Part shown: positions 10,365-18,198 of the stretch, in pieces
Position numbering within the stretch: the first letter of the stretch is position 1
How the letters are laid out: every line of letters starts with the position of its first letter
IMG/VR virus record: IMGVR_UViG_3300027977_000153
Span: 1 to 28,859 of that record
Reading direction: 5' to 3' (one strand)
DNA length: 28,859 bases
From: a virus
The notes under the pieces: model-generated
The model's database searches: none
What the model was told of the DNA's origin: nothing
What the model saw: only the letters and a program-made list of their open reading frames with translations
Made by a program: the position numbers and the translations under genes

Positions 10365-12032
10365 TTATTGTGGTTGGCCTTGATCATCATTTACAATACC
10401 CTGTGGTGGGTTTGGAGAAACAATCGCAGTTTCAACGTCGTTGCCGTTCACATAACCAGCGCCCAATACTGGCGGCGGTACAAATGGTTCCAACACTTGT
10501 ACTTCCGCATCCACAGCGGGCGGTGTAGCTGGTCTGAGTTCTGCATTGTTGATTGCTGCAATTGAATTGGCTGTTGGTGACGATTCAATATCTACTGCTG
10601 ACGCAGCACTATCTGGAACATTGTTAATGTTATATACAGATGCCCCAGCTGACAATTTTAAAGAATCAACTGTGGGGGTTGCTGCGGTATTCTGAATATT
10701 GTTAATACTGCCTACTGATTTTTTTCCAGTTACAGGATCAGTTTTTCTACCTTTGTCAGCAGCAGCTACAGCATTCTTGGCAGGTGTTTGTAACCATGTT
10801 CCACTTAGCTCTTGACTGAACCTTCCGCCGCGGAATTTGCTTTTTATACTAGTAGCTTGATAAGAAATTGCTTGTTGAGCAATGCCGGCTATACCAGCGG
10901 TTCGATTAGATCCAAAGTTATTTTGTCCAGGGTCCATTAGACCAGTTGTAAGATTATAATCAGTTGGCTTGTTCCAGGCAAATTCAAAATATGCTGCACT
11001 AGCAGTTGTATTAATACTGCCGTCGGCAAAAAAAGGTGATGTACTAAATTGCCCTGGTTGTATATTAGTTGGTGGTGGAATCCAAGCAGGATCCCCTAGT
11101 ATGTTCAATACAATTTGAGCAGTATCAACAGTGTACAGATAATCAGCAGCATTAGCGCCTGGCTCAAAGGTATTACCATCACCACCTTGTCTAGCTTGAT
11201 TGCTAGCAGGCATATATCTTTTTTTCCATTGTTCTCTGCTGTTGACTCGACTGGCAAGAGATTCATTGCCTGCTCTAACAGAAACATCGCTGGTCAACGC
11301 CTGTGTCCAAGCATTGTTGTAATTTTGTTCAAAACTTGTAATTTGAGTATTTTGACCAGTGAACCAGTAGTTGTAAACTTTATGTACACCTCTAAAAGAA
11401 TTGTTGTCAAAGTATTCACTTTGAACAGGAATTTGATACGGTGCAATGATATAAGTTATTCTATATGCAAAATCATTCTGTTTGGGATCATACTGCAATT
11501 GTTCAGCTTGACAAGAAATATTGAACCACGCAAAGTTTTGTGCAGGTTTTCCGTTGTATTCCCATGTGTTGGTTTTTCCATTCCATATCACTTTTTGCTG
11601 ATCCGTGATATAGTTACTGTTACGCAATACTGTATCAATAAACTGTATGATTTGCTGTCCGGCTGTGGCTGATCGTTGTCTCACAGCCGGACTCATATTT
11701 TGTTTTTCGCTCAGGAGCTCATCGGCAGCAGTGGCCTGTAAAGATCCGCCAGCAAAACTTTTATCCAACGGCCCTGGAGGAATCACGCTGGCATTGCTCA
11801 ACAATGGATCAGCAAATTTAATTTCGTATATGTCAGGAATTATACCTTTAGATTTGGCTATTTTGCCCCAATAGGAATTGAGTGCTGCTATCAAGCCAGT
11901 GGCCACTTGAGTAGCACCAGGTTTAGGTGCAGCATCTGCCTTGGCAGGTGCAGATCCTGACGCAGCATTGGCTGACAGATTTTCACCTGGTTTGCCAGCA
12001 GCTCTCGGAGTTGGGGTTAAATTTTCAGCCAT
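10365..12032 (-). CDS. Hub-like baseplate structural protein, downstream half
   Basis: Protein of 555 aa. The first 40 residues are Ala/Pro-rich low complexity. The folded part begins near residue 43 (GLIAALNSYWGKIAKSKGI, then PDIYEIKFADPLL). Residues about 115-240 (AGQQIIQFIDTVLRNSNYIT, WFNISCQAEQLQYDPKQNDF, YRITYIIAPYQIPVQ) recall the long hub-type virion proteins of aquatic T4-like phages. The C-terminal 150 residues are again low complexity (Ala, Asn, Pro, Val). From memory of such proteins, this segment normally follows, in the same chain, the sequence that ends the neighbouring upstream protein here, so the two genes may be halves of one protein. Its place next to gp5 suggests the role of gp27, the hub that seats the spike. 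That role is inferred. Confidence 0.6.
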   Translation of the reverse strand: MAENLTPTPRAAGKPGENLSANAASGSAPAKADAAPKPGATQVATGLIAALNSYWGKIAKSKGIIPDIYEIKFADPLLSNASVIPPGPLDKSFAGGSLQATAADELLSEKQNMSPAVRQRSATAGQQIIQFIDTVLRNSNYITDQQKVIWNGKTNTWEYNGKPAQNFAWFNISCQAEQLQYDPKQNDFAYRITYIIAPYQIPVQSEYFDNNSFRGVHKVYNYWFTGQNTQITSFEQNYNNAWTQALTSDVSVRAGNESLASRVNSREQWKKRYMPASNQARQGGDGNTFEPGANAADYLYTVDTAQIVLNILGDPAWIPPPTNIQPGQFSTSPFFADGSINTTASAAYFEFAWNKPTDYNLTTGLMDPGQNNFGSNRTAGIAGIAQQAISYQATSIKSKFRGGRFSQELSGTWLQTPAKNAVAAADKGRKTDPVTGKKSVGSINNIQNTAATPTVDSLKLSAGASVYNINNVPDSAASAVDIESSPTANSIAAINNAELRPATPPAVDAEVQVLEPFVPPPVLGAGYVNGNDVETAIVSPNPPQGIVNDDQGQPQ

Positions 12033-12052
12033 GCTATGTTTTCTCTCATATA

Positions 12053-13627
12053 CTACCGCCCAGGATCATACAACTCACCAGTTTCGGTATTTCTTCTTAG
12101 ATTAGATAATGTCCCATCTTCGGCATATATGTTACCTGGAGGAGATGTTTGTATAGGGATGCCATTTCTCACCTGATCCCCTGCTGCTTGACTGGCTGTT
12201 TGTTGTACCACAGTTCCTACCAATATGTCCTTGACCGTGGATCCTTGAAATTGAAAGTTTTGCGGAATACTACCACGATTGGTACTGAAGCCTGTTGCTG
12301 TGCCCGGTACTACTCCTGAAACTTGATATTCAACTAGCTTGTTGGCCACTTTGAAATCAATGTTGCTAATAATAAAAGGAATAAATTTTTCCACTGCTGC
12401 TTGATTATCAGTGACTCCGGTACGTCGCCCAATGGGTTGTACAAGATTTCCATCTACATCATAACCATAAAATCTTATTACTATCACATACATTGCAGAA
12501 GAATAGCTTGGAGGAGTTCCTGGTTTGGTAATATTTTTTTTGCTGTACAAATCTGCCACAGCACTGTATAAATTATCCAACAACGTAATTCCGTTGGGTT
12601 CAGATATGGTAAAAGTTAAATCGCTAAATGTAGCTGCACCATTAGTTGCTGTGCCTGCATAAGCAACGTTAAATTCAAGATTGTCAATGTAATAGTCCAA
12701 TGGAAAAAACGGACTACGTCCATATCCTACAGTACTAGATGTTTGCACAGTGGGGTTAGTGCCGTTGTTTGTGGGCACTTGATTGTTTACCGGAGCTCCG
12801 CCACTTTGTACCAGGAGATAATAGCCTTCAAGATTTCTTTTTGGTGATTTGACCAACTGGTTATAAGTGGCAGGATCTATTAGATACCAGCTGAGACTAT
12901 AGGTATAGCTGGCATAAAAATCCAATATATTATCTTGTGATACAATAGCGTTGTTTACACCGCCATACAGTTCATCCAGTCTATTTCGCACAGCATTAGT
13001 AGTAGGTTGTGCAGCATCATCGCCGCGAGCTCCTACTCCACCTTGTGTGGCATTGTTAACCGGAGCATAGCTAGGTAATGCTTCTTGAGTTTGTAAGTTG
13101 TTAAATTCTTCCGGTGCCCGAGGATCTGAGAATCTCAGAGGTTCTGGTAATGCTCCTGATGGCACCGGTGATGGTATAGCTTGAGTATTGGTTAGTGTTC
13201 TTGTTTCGTCATTGGTACCAGAGTCTGCGTTGCCATTTTCCGTTGTTGCAGGAACGTTAGCATTAGTGGGTGCGTCAGACAGTTTGTTAGTAATGCGTCC
13301 ATCTGGAGTTTCAACCAGCTGCTGCGGTGTTGTTGCAGTGGTATTGGCCTGATCATCTCTGGCCACTTGTGCTTGTGCAGTGATATCGCCTGAGCTACTG
13401 GGTGGATTTATTCCAGCGGTAAGAGATTCAAATGAAGGTATATCGTTAGGTGAAATAAGATTGAGATTGATACCAGCCGGAGCATTGACGACTCTGCCAA
13501 CAATCAATCCTGTTTTAATTTCAGCTACATCAATTGCATTGCGATATGCTCGCCGATCTTTTAAAGAAGAATTCCAAGATTGATAAAACGCTGCCTGAAA
13601 CTGCGAAATCTGATTCTGAGTGGCCAT
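12053..13627 (-). CDS. Hub-like baseplate structural protein, upstream half
   Basis: Protein of 524 aa. I chose the ATG at 13627, two bases after the gp53-like stop; an in-frame ATG at 13750 would overlap that gene by about 120 bp and adds a Cys/Thr-rich stretch unlike a virion protein. Residues about 60-200 are a Thr/Asn/Pro-rich linker. Residues about 210-480 are folded, with YASYTYSLSWYLIDP, FFPLDYYIDNLEFNVAYAG, FSDLTFTISEPNGITLLDNL and FIISNIDFKVANKLVEYQV, a pattern of hub or tail-tube-like beta domains. It ends soon after GSIPQNFQFQGSTVKDILVG, with a short polar tail. A 20-bp gap separates it from the next gene. Function by context: central hub or tube-baseplate junction. Confidence 0.6.
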   Translation of the reverse strand: MATQNQISQFQAAFYQSWNSSLKDRRAYRNAIDVAEIKTGLIVGRVVNAPAGINLNLISPNDIPSFESLTAGINPPSSSGDITAQAQVARDDQANTTATTPQQLVETPDGRITNKLSDAPTNANVPATTENGNADSGTNDETRTLTNTQAIPSPVPSGALPEPLRFSDPRAPEEFNNLQTQEALPSYAPVNNATQGGVGARGDDAAQPTTNAVRNRLDELYGGVNNAIVSQDNILDFYASYTYSLSWYLIDPATYNQLVKSPKRNLEGYYLLVQSGGAPVNNQVPTNNGTNPTVQTSSTVGYGRSPFFPLDYYIDNLEFNVAYAGTATNGAATFSDLTFTISEPNGITLLDNLYSAVADLYSKKNITKPGTPPSYSSAMYVIVIRFYGYDVDGNLVQPIGRRTGVTDNQAAVEKFIPFIISNIDFKVANKLVEYQVSGVVPGTATGFSTNRGSIPQNFQFQGSTVKDILVGTVVQQTASQAAGDQVRNGIPIQTSPPGNIYAEDGTLSNLRRNTETGELYDPGR

Positions 13628-13629
13628 AT

Positions 13630-13929
13630 TTAGAATCCTAATACACCACGTAATGTAGTTATTTTGGGTAGATAAATCTGTACCCCTGCTTTGAAATCCA
13701 GTGGTGGTGCAGCAAGTGTGTTGGGATTGCGTTGATAAAAAACCCACCAAAGGCTGGGATTGTCATACAAGTCCAAGGCCAACAGATCAGGTCTGTACTG
13801 ATATGTTTGATTGATCTGCATGAGGCGATCATCACTTTCTTTGGGTATAGCACGATTGGCCATTACATCCAAGAAAAATTGACTGTACCCTGTGGTATAG
13901 TATGCACTAGTCGAGTCGTACGTGGCCAT
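13630..13929 (-). CDS. gp53: Baseplate wedge protein gp53-like
   Basis: Protein of 99 aa. The conserved core YRPDLLALDLYDNPSLWWVF, then RNPN and DFKAGVQIYLP, is the signature of the gp53 wedge family, whose core is LysM-like. T4 gp53 is 196 aa; shorter single-core versions are usual outside T4 itself. In T4 it clamps the gp6 ring and is the last inner-wedge protein to join. The ATG shares one base with the preceding stop (TAATG) and the gene ends two bases before the next start, so it is embedded in a tightly coupled operon. Confidence 0.78.
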   Translation of the reverse strand: MATYDSTSAYYTTGYSQFFLDVMANRAIPKESDDRLMQINQTYQYRPDLLALDLYDNPSLWWVFYQRNPNTLAAPPLDFKAGVQIYLPKITTLRGVLGF

Positions 13930-15446
13930 TACCAGAATCCTCCTTTGATCAAGTCACCGTTGGCAAAGCTCTTGAGACTGAACACTTGACTGACCTGTGC
14001 CCGAGTTTGCATAGGCAATAAACTTATTGTACAATCAATCTTGGTAGGCACATAAGTTGGTGAATTTTTACCCAATGTTGGCGGCGCCGGCGGACTTGAA
14101 ATAGCACCTTTGTTGATACCTTGACTAGAGAACAAGTTTTCCAATCGCTTGACAGCACCAGTTATAGGATTGGTAGGCAAGTCTTGTCTGGATCGGCGAG
14201 TAAGCAAATTGGTACCATTGGTGTTGGGACTGCCTGCACGAATATAATCTACATCATTGGGCAAATTATATTGAAAACTGCTGACCACACAAGGATGTGC
14301 TGCAAACTGATATTCGCCAAGTCCGGTCAAGTATACCAGTGGTGGTGGTGCACCGCGTTGTGCATCTTGACCATAAAACATTTTTGTTACTGATCTGAAA
14401 AAATGTATCACCGCTAACAAATAATTAGCTTCGGATGTGTCTTGTGCTGTGAATGTTGCAGTGAGAGTCACAGCGTCAGTATAACTGCTTTTGTAAAAAT
14501 AACCTTTGTAATTTGAATGTGTAAGTGAGTACGGATCGTAGTCGGCTTTGTATGCTACATCAATCTTGGGCATGTATGGAAAGATAACACCGTTGGTTTG
14601 TTTTAAAGGCCAAAGTATTCCGTTTGGTGATTCATTGTACAAATAGTCAGCACCAGCAGCAAGACTGAGTCGCACACGCCAATCACCGTTGTTGACCAAT
14701 TTTCTTTGGGCTTCTAATACTGCTTGTCTCTGTGCCAATTGTGTACCAACCACGGCCTGTGAGTTTGAAGCAGTGGCATTGTTCAACTCTGCATCTCTAA
14801 TGGCTTGTGCTTGTGCTTCTGCGGCTGCAGGTTCAGGACTTATACCAGTGGCATTATCTCCGTAAGGAGATGGTTGTGCGGCTGCGGCTGCAATGGCTTG
14901 TGCTTCTGCGGCTGCAGGTTCAGGACTTATACCAGTGGCATTATCTCCGTAAGGAGATGGTTGTGCGGCTGCGGCTGCAATGACTTGTGCTTCTGCGGCT
15001 GCAATGGCCGCAAGCTCTGGATCTATGCCAGTGTTGTCATCACTAAACGGAGATGGTTGTGCGGCTGCGGCTGCAATGGCCGCAAGCTCTGGGTCTATAT
15101 TAGTAATATTGTTAACAAAAGGAAATGCTTGTGTAACAGTTGTTACTGTAGGACGTGGTGTTGCACTCACAATTATACGTGGATCAATAACTGGTACTGA
15201 TACATTCTTCAAAGAAGACTGTGCATCCACGGCTATACCTGGTTGTGTATAGGACACTTGCGTTAGACCCGATTCAGCAAGGATTCCACCAGCACCGGGA
15301 ATTATCGCACTTGCATTGTCATTTGTTCCTGCTCCGTACGAGGCAGCATCGGCACTGACACCAGACTCCACACTGGCTTCATTCACTGATAGGCCCAGTT
15401 GTATCAATTGATTGAATGTTGTTGCGTTACTTTTGTTATATGCCAT
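13929..15446 (-). CDS. Baseplate / tail-tube junction protein (gp48/gp54-like) with tandem repeats
   Basis: Protein of 505 aa and first gene of the baseplate operon. The N-terminal half (residues about 20-230) is low complexity with an Ala/Pro/Gln/Gly-rich repeat (AAAAAQPSPYGDNATGISPE). The C-terminal part from about residue 250 is folded: NNGDWRVRLSLAAGADYLYN, GVIFPYMPKIDVAYKADYDP, LTHSNYKGYFYKSSYTDAV, FTAQDTSEANYLLAVIHFFR, SVTKMFYGQD, PLVYLTGLGEYQFAAHPC. That pattern occurs in virion proteins of aquatic T4-like phages that take the place of the gp48/gp54 tube-cap proteins. The assignment rests on operon position and pattern, not on clear homology to T4. AGGA lies 9 nt before the ATG and a late-promoter motif at 15464-15471. 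Confidence 0.55.
   Translation of the reverse strand: MAYNKSNATTFNQLIQLGLSVNEASVESGVSADAASYGAGTNDNASAIIPGAGGILAESGLTQVSYTQPGIAVDAQSSLKNVSVPVIDPRIIVSATPRPTVTTVTQAFPFVNNITNIDPELAAIAAAAAQPSPFSDDNTGIDPELAAIAAAEAQVIAAAAAQPSPYGDNATGISPEPAAAEAQAIAAAAAQPSPYGDNATGISPEPAAAEAQAQAIRDAELNNATASNSQAVVGTQLAQRQAVLEAQRKLVNNGDWRVRLSLAAGADYLYNESPNGILWPLKQTNGVIFPYMPKIDVAYKADYDPYSLTHSNYKGYFYKSSYTDAVTLTATFTAQDTSEANYLLAVIHFFRSVTKMFYGQDAQRGAPPPLVYLTGLGEYQFAAHPCVVSSFQYNLPNDVDYIRAGSPNTNGTNLLTRRSRQDLPTNPITGAVKRLENLFSSQGINKGAISSPPAPPTLGKNSPTYVPTKIDCTISLLPMQTRAQVSQVFSLKSFANGDLIKGGFW
14810..14983 (-). repeat. Two 87-bp direct tandem copies, with a decayed third
   Basis: Positions 14810-14896 and 14897-14983 are identical except for the final base. 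A partial, diverged continuation runs to about 15100, with spacing changed to 96 bp. The unit is in frame and adds 29 residues per copy. The near identity of the two copies implies a recent duplication or active slippage or recombination. Confidence 0.9.
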
Positions 15447-15463
15447 GATAGTTTCCTATTCTT

Positions 15464-15471
15464 TATTTACC
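15464..15471 (-). promoter_or_regulatory. Candidate late promoter (GGTAAATA) for the baseplate operon
   Basis: The minus strand reads GGTAAATA, identical to the gp6 motif at 7128-7135. With the last A at -6, +1 is about 15458 and the leader begins TAGGAAAC, so the Shine-Dalgarno sequence directly follows the start point. It faces away from the gp55 promoter in the 110-bp divergent gap. Confidence 0.55.
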
Positions 15472-15500
15472 CAAAAAATAAACTGCCCAGTTTATAATCA

Positions 15501-15528
15501 TTGACAAATTGTAAAAATCTGCTATAAT
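15501..15528 (+). promoter_or_regulatory. Consensus sigma70 promoter with extended -10 driving gp55
   Basis: TTGACA at 15501-15506, a 16-bp spacer, and TATAAT at 15523-15528 preceded by TG one base away. Both hexamers match the bacterial housekeeping consensus exactly. The start point would be near 15535, some 20 nt before the gp55 ATG, leaving AAAGGA in the leader. Confidence 0.85.
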
Positions 15529-15533
15529 AAATA
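15526..15533 (+). promoter_or_regulatory. Candidate late promoter (AATAAATA) overlapping the gp55 -10
   Basis: AATAAATA overlaps the end of the TATAAT box. With the last A at -6, +1 is about 15539, still upstream of AAAGGA, so both promoters would make nearly the same message. This is a candidate for late autoregulation of gp55. Confidence 0.35.
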
Positions 15534-15556
15534 CTACTTTAAAGGATCTCTCCCTA

Positions 15557-16456
15557 ATGGCAACCATTACAAGAGCAACACCAAAAACCAACTATTTAAA
15601 TAATCGCGATATTCTCAAAGAAATTCACCTTAGCAAAAAGAATTATTGTGCGTTTAGAGATCCAAATCTGGATCATCAATACGACATTATCCTGCCAAGT
15701 GTAAGCAAGATTAATCAAAAGAGCACAGCCGAAGCACGTAGAAATCGTGCAGATCGTATCAAACGTGAAACTGGCGAGATTGTTGATCCTAAAAAAATCC
15801 CCAACACAGACATTGTTTTTCGAGTTATGACGTGGGAACACATTCCCATGGCACCCAAAAAGATCACCAAAGCAGCAGCTAAAAAACGCAAATTAGAAGA
15901 GCTATTGGAATTAGATGAGCCTTCGGAGGACGATCCGCTGGCAGGATTGATCGATGAACCCATACTAGATCCCACACACATGCGGGTGAACTTTCCTCCA
16001 TTTTTTCACTATCGTGTGGATGAGAACAAAGTTCCGTTCTTGGTAGGCAAAAGTCATTGGCGTGGAGATTTAGAAACAGGAGAGTTTTCAAAAGATCACG
16101 GTGAGATGACTCGCACCTTGGCAAAAATGTTTATGAAACTGTGCGAACGTTATGCCACAAGATCAAACTGGAGAGGATACACCTACAATGAAGAAATGCG
16201 CGGACAAGCCCTGTTGCAACTCAGCCAAATTGGACTGCAATTTGACGAATCAAAATCGCAGAACCCTTTTGCGTATTATACTGCCGCTATTACTAATAGC
16301 TTTACTCGTATCCTAAACATTGAAAAGAAAAATCAAAACATACGTGATGACATTTTGGAAATGAACGGGCTCAACCCATCATGGACCCGTCAGAACTCAG
16401 GCAAACACAGCATGGCAGCTATGAGTGGACCGGTTGTATCCAGCTTGGATGAGTAA
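15557..16456 (+). CDS. gp55: Late-transcription sigma factor gp55
   Basis: Protein of 299 aa. The diagnostic region is residues about 190-275: NWRGYTYNEEMRGQALLQLS, then QNPFAYYTAAITNSFTRILN and IEKKNQNIRDDILEMNG, corresponding to the sigma region 2-like core of gp55 that binds the RNA polymerase coiled coil and recognises the late -10 element. T4 gp55 is 185 aa; the extra N-terminal part here (about 100 residues, with the Lys-rich stretch KKITKAAAKKRKLEELLELD and then an acidic stretch) is unlike T4. In T4, gp55 acts with co-activator gp33 and sliding clamp gp45 on TATAAATA promoters; matching motifs occur across this window. The gene starts the plus-strand replication/recombination cluster and has an excellent host-type promoter. 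AAAGGA lies about 10 nt before the ATG. Confidence 0.85.
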   Translation: MATITRATPKTNYLNNRDILKEIHLSKKNYCAFRDPNLDHQYDIILPSVSKINQKSTAEARRNRADRIKRETGEIVDPKKIPNTDIVFRVMTWEHIPMAPKKITKAAAKKRKLEELLELDEPSEDDPLAGLIDEPILDPTHMRVNFPPFFHYRVDENKVPFLVGKSHWRGDLETGEFSKDHGEMTRTLAKMFMKLCERYATRSNWRGYTYNEEMRGQALLQLSQIGLQFDESKSQNPFAYYTAAITNSFTRILNIEKKNQNIRDDILEMNGLNPSWTRQNSGKHSMAAMSGPVVSSLDE

Positions 16457-16465
16457 CTTATAAAA

Positions 16466-16513
16466 TTTCTGCCAGTCCCCGAGGAATAAATAATTGCAGG
16501 AGATTGGCAGGAA
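16466..16513 (+). promoter_or_regulatory. RNA hairpin sequestering the ribosome-binding site of the GIY-YIG gene
   Basis: Bases 16466-16477 pair with 16502-16513: twelve consecutive pairs, two of them G-U. After one A-C mismatch, 16479-16480 pair with 16499-16500. The 3' arm contains the AGGAG/GGCAGGA Shine-Dalgarno region and the A of the ATG at 16513. The 18-nt loop holds the late-promoter motif AATAAATA. In read-through transcripts from gp55 the start site would be buried. A late transcript starting near 16498 would lack the 5' arm and be translatable. Pairing is seen directly; regulation is inferred from the I-TevI precedent in T4. Confidence 0.7.
16485..16492 (+). promoter_or_regulatory. 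Candidate late promoter (AATAAATA) inside the hairpin loop
   Basis: AATAAATA lies in the loop of the hairpin at 16466-16513. With the last A at -6, +1 falls at 16498 and the transcript would begin AGGAG, the Shine-Dalgarno sequence of the endonuclease gene, 10 nt before its ATG. Confidence 0.55.
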
Positions 16514-17169
16514 TGAAATACAAACAAGATTATCATGGATATGTCTACGAATGGACCAACACTAAAAACGGTATGAAATATATAGGATCCCACTACGGTG
16601 CTGTTGAAGATTACTACACCGGCTCTGGTAGAGATTTTATGATAGCATACAATCATGCTCCTAACGACTTTGCTATGGCGGTCTTGGAATACATAAGCAA
16701 AGACGACAAAGAGTTAGTGTTGTTAACAGAGAAGAAGTGGCTTGACACTGTCCCAAATATCAAGAATAACCCTTTATACTATAACCTTAACAACGATGCG
16801 GTTGGAGGATTTGGATATATTACTGAGGAACATATTGTTAAACGAGCAAACACCCTTAAAGAAAAACATGCGGCTTACGGACTTAGCGAGGCCGAACTAA
16901 GATCTTACCAGAAAAAAATTCAAACTCGTCTAGATCGAATTGCTATTACAGGGTTTTCTGACAAAGAAAAAGAACAACACTCTAAATATGGTTATAAGGT
17001 TCAAGTCACCTTGCCATCTGGAGAAGTTAAAGAATATAGTTCGTGTGGGCAGGCTAGTAAAGAGTTAGGTATTGATATACAGTACGGTCTTAGCGTGTGT
17101 GCCAAAAAAGTTGACTTTAAGGGACATAAAATTGTAAAATTGCGTGATCCTATAGTGGATTGTCGATAA
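16513..17169 (+). CDS. Free-standing GIY-YIG homing endonuclease with C-terminal DNA-binding module
   Basis: Protein of 218 aa. The ATG at 16513 is chosen over an in-frame TTG at 16504, because the AGGAG at 16498-16502 is correctly spaced only for the ATG. Residues 8-30 (HGYVYEWTN, then MKYIGSH) hold the YVY...YIG signature. YYTGSGRDF, the LTEKKWLD segment with the probable catalytic Glu, and YYNLNNDAVGG follow in the order usual for Seg-type phage endonucleases. The last 55 residues (GYKVQVTLPSGEVKEYSSCG, then QASKELGIDIQYG and GHKIVKL) look like a NUMOD-type helix-turn-helix module. These enzymes nick or cut DNA in phages lacking the gene and spread it. It lies between gp55 and gp47, which probably were neighbours before insertion. 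Regulation: see the hairpin over its start. Confidence 0.8.
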   Translation: MKYKQDYHGYVYEWTNTKNGMKYIGSHYGAVEDYYTGSGRDFMIAYNHAPNDFAMAVLEYISKDDKELVLLTEKKWLDTVPNIKNNPLYYNLNNDAVGGFGYITEEHIVKRANTLKEKHAAYGLSEAELRSYQKKIQTRLDRIAITGFSDKEKEQHSKYGYKVQVTLPSGEVKEYSSCGQASKELGIDIQYGLSVCAKKVDFKGHKIVKLRDPIVDCR

Positions 17170-17176
17170 AGGAACT

Positions 17177-18193
17177 ATGAGTAATCTATTTAAAAAGGCT
17201 GCAATTTTTACTGATCTGCATCTAGGTCTTAAATCTAATAGCACATTGCACAACGAAGACTGTTGGAAATTTGTTCAATGGGTGGTCCAAAAAGCAAAAG
17301 AAGAAGGATGCGAAACTTGCTTGTTTCTTGGCGATTACCATAATAATCGAGCATCAATCAGTATCCTTACGTTAAATTATTCTCTAAAATGTCTAGAGCA
17401 CCTAAATGCTAATTTTGAACGTGTGTATTTTATTCCTGGTAACCATGACCTCTACTATCGAGATAAGAGAGACATACAAAGTGTTGAGTGGGCCAGGCAT
17501 CTTCCTAACGTTGAGATATGCAATGATTGGTTCAGTAGCGGAGATGTTGTGATTGCTCCTTGGCTTGTGGGTGATGATTTTAAACGTATCCCTAAGCTAA
17601 AAGGCAAATATATGTTTGGGCACTTTGAACTGCCTGGCTACTTGATGAACGCCATGGTAGAGATGCCAGATCATGGAGAAGTACGTAGAGAAGACTTCAC
17701 AAACTTTGAACATGTTTTTACTGGACATTTTCATAAACGCCAAACCAAGAAAAATATTACATATATTGGCAATGCATTTCCGCACAACTATGCCGATGCT
17801 GGTGATGATGATCGTGGGTTGACCATTATAGAGTGGGGTAAAGATCCTGTGTATCATGCTTGGCCAGATCAACCCAGGTACCGAGTACTAGGACTTGCTA
17901 ACATCATTGACAATGCTGCCACTTTGCTTGCACCCAGGATGCATGTTCGTGTAAACTTAGACATTGAGATTTCATACGAAGAAGCTAACTTTATCAAAGA
18001 AACATATATCCGAGATTATGCATTAAGAGAGATGGCTCTAATCCCAAACAAGAATTCATCAGTTGACACTGATATGGCACCTGGCGAAATTAAATTTGAA
18101 TCAGTAGATCAGATTGTTACAGATCAACTTACCAACATTGAATCAGAGTTTTACGATAACAAATTGCTGCTGAAAATTTACCAGAATCTGTAA
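17177..18193 (+). CDS. gp47: Recombination endonuclease subunit gp47 (SbcD/Mre11-like)
   Basis: Protein of 338 aa, the same size class as T4 gp47 (339 aa). All metallophosphoesterase motifs are present: FTDLHLG (D13, H15), LGDYHNN (D53), IPGNHD (N89, H90, D91), FGHFE (H149) and TGHFHKR (H184, H186). These residues bind two metal ions, usually manganese. With gp46 it forms the exonuclease that resects DNA ends for recombination-dependent replication and helps degrade host DNA. AAAGGA overlaps the stop of the preceding endonuclease gene and lies 3 nt before the ATG, a tight spacing. The gene is separated from its partner gp46 by an inserted HNH gene, which splits what is otherwise a functional pair. 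Confidence 0.92.
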   Translation: MSNLFKKAAIFTDLHLGLKSNSTLHNEDCWKFVQWVVQKAKEEGCETCLFLGDYHNNRASISILTLNYSLKCLEHLNANFERVYFIPGNHDLYYRDKRDIQSVEWARHLPNVEICNDWFSSGDVVIAPWLVGDDFKRIPKLKGKYMFGHFELPGYLMNAMVEMPDHGEVRREDFTNFEHVFTGHFHKRQTKKNITYIGNAFPHNYADAGDDDRGLTIIEWGKDPVYHAWPDQPRYRVLGLANIIDNAATLLAPRMHVRVNLDIEISYEEANFIKETYIRDYALREMALIPNKNSSVDTDMAPGEIKFESVDQIVTDQLTNIESEFYDNKLLLKIYQNL

Positions 18194-18198
18194 ACGGT

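Noticed and set aside
11115-11672. Plus-strand ORF of 185 codons opposite the hub-like gene
   Set aside because: Antisense to a well-supported virion gene, biased composition, and no start signals.
13628-13750. N-terminal extension of the upstream hub-like protein to an ATG at 13750
   Set aside because: It overlaps the gp53-like gene by about 120 bp and encodes a Cys/Thr-rich stretch; the ATG at 13627 directly follows the preceding stop, as elsewhere in the operon.
16504-16512. TTG start for the GIY-YIG endonuclease, three codons before the ATG
   Set aside because: The Shine-Dalgarno sequence would lie one base from the TTG; the ATG at 16513 has normal spacing.
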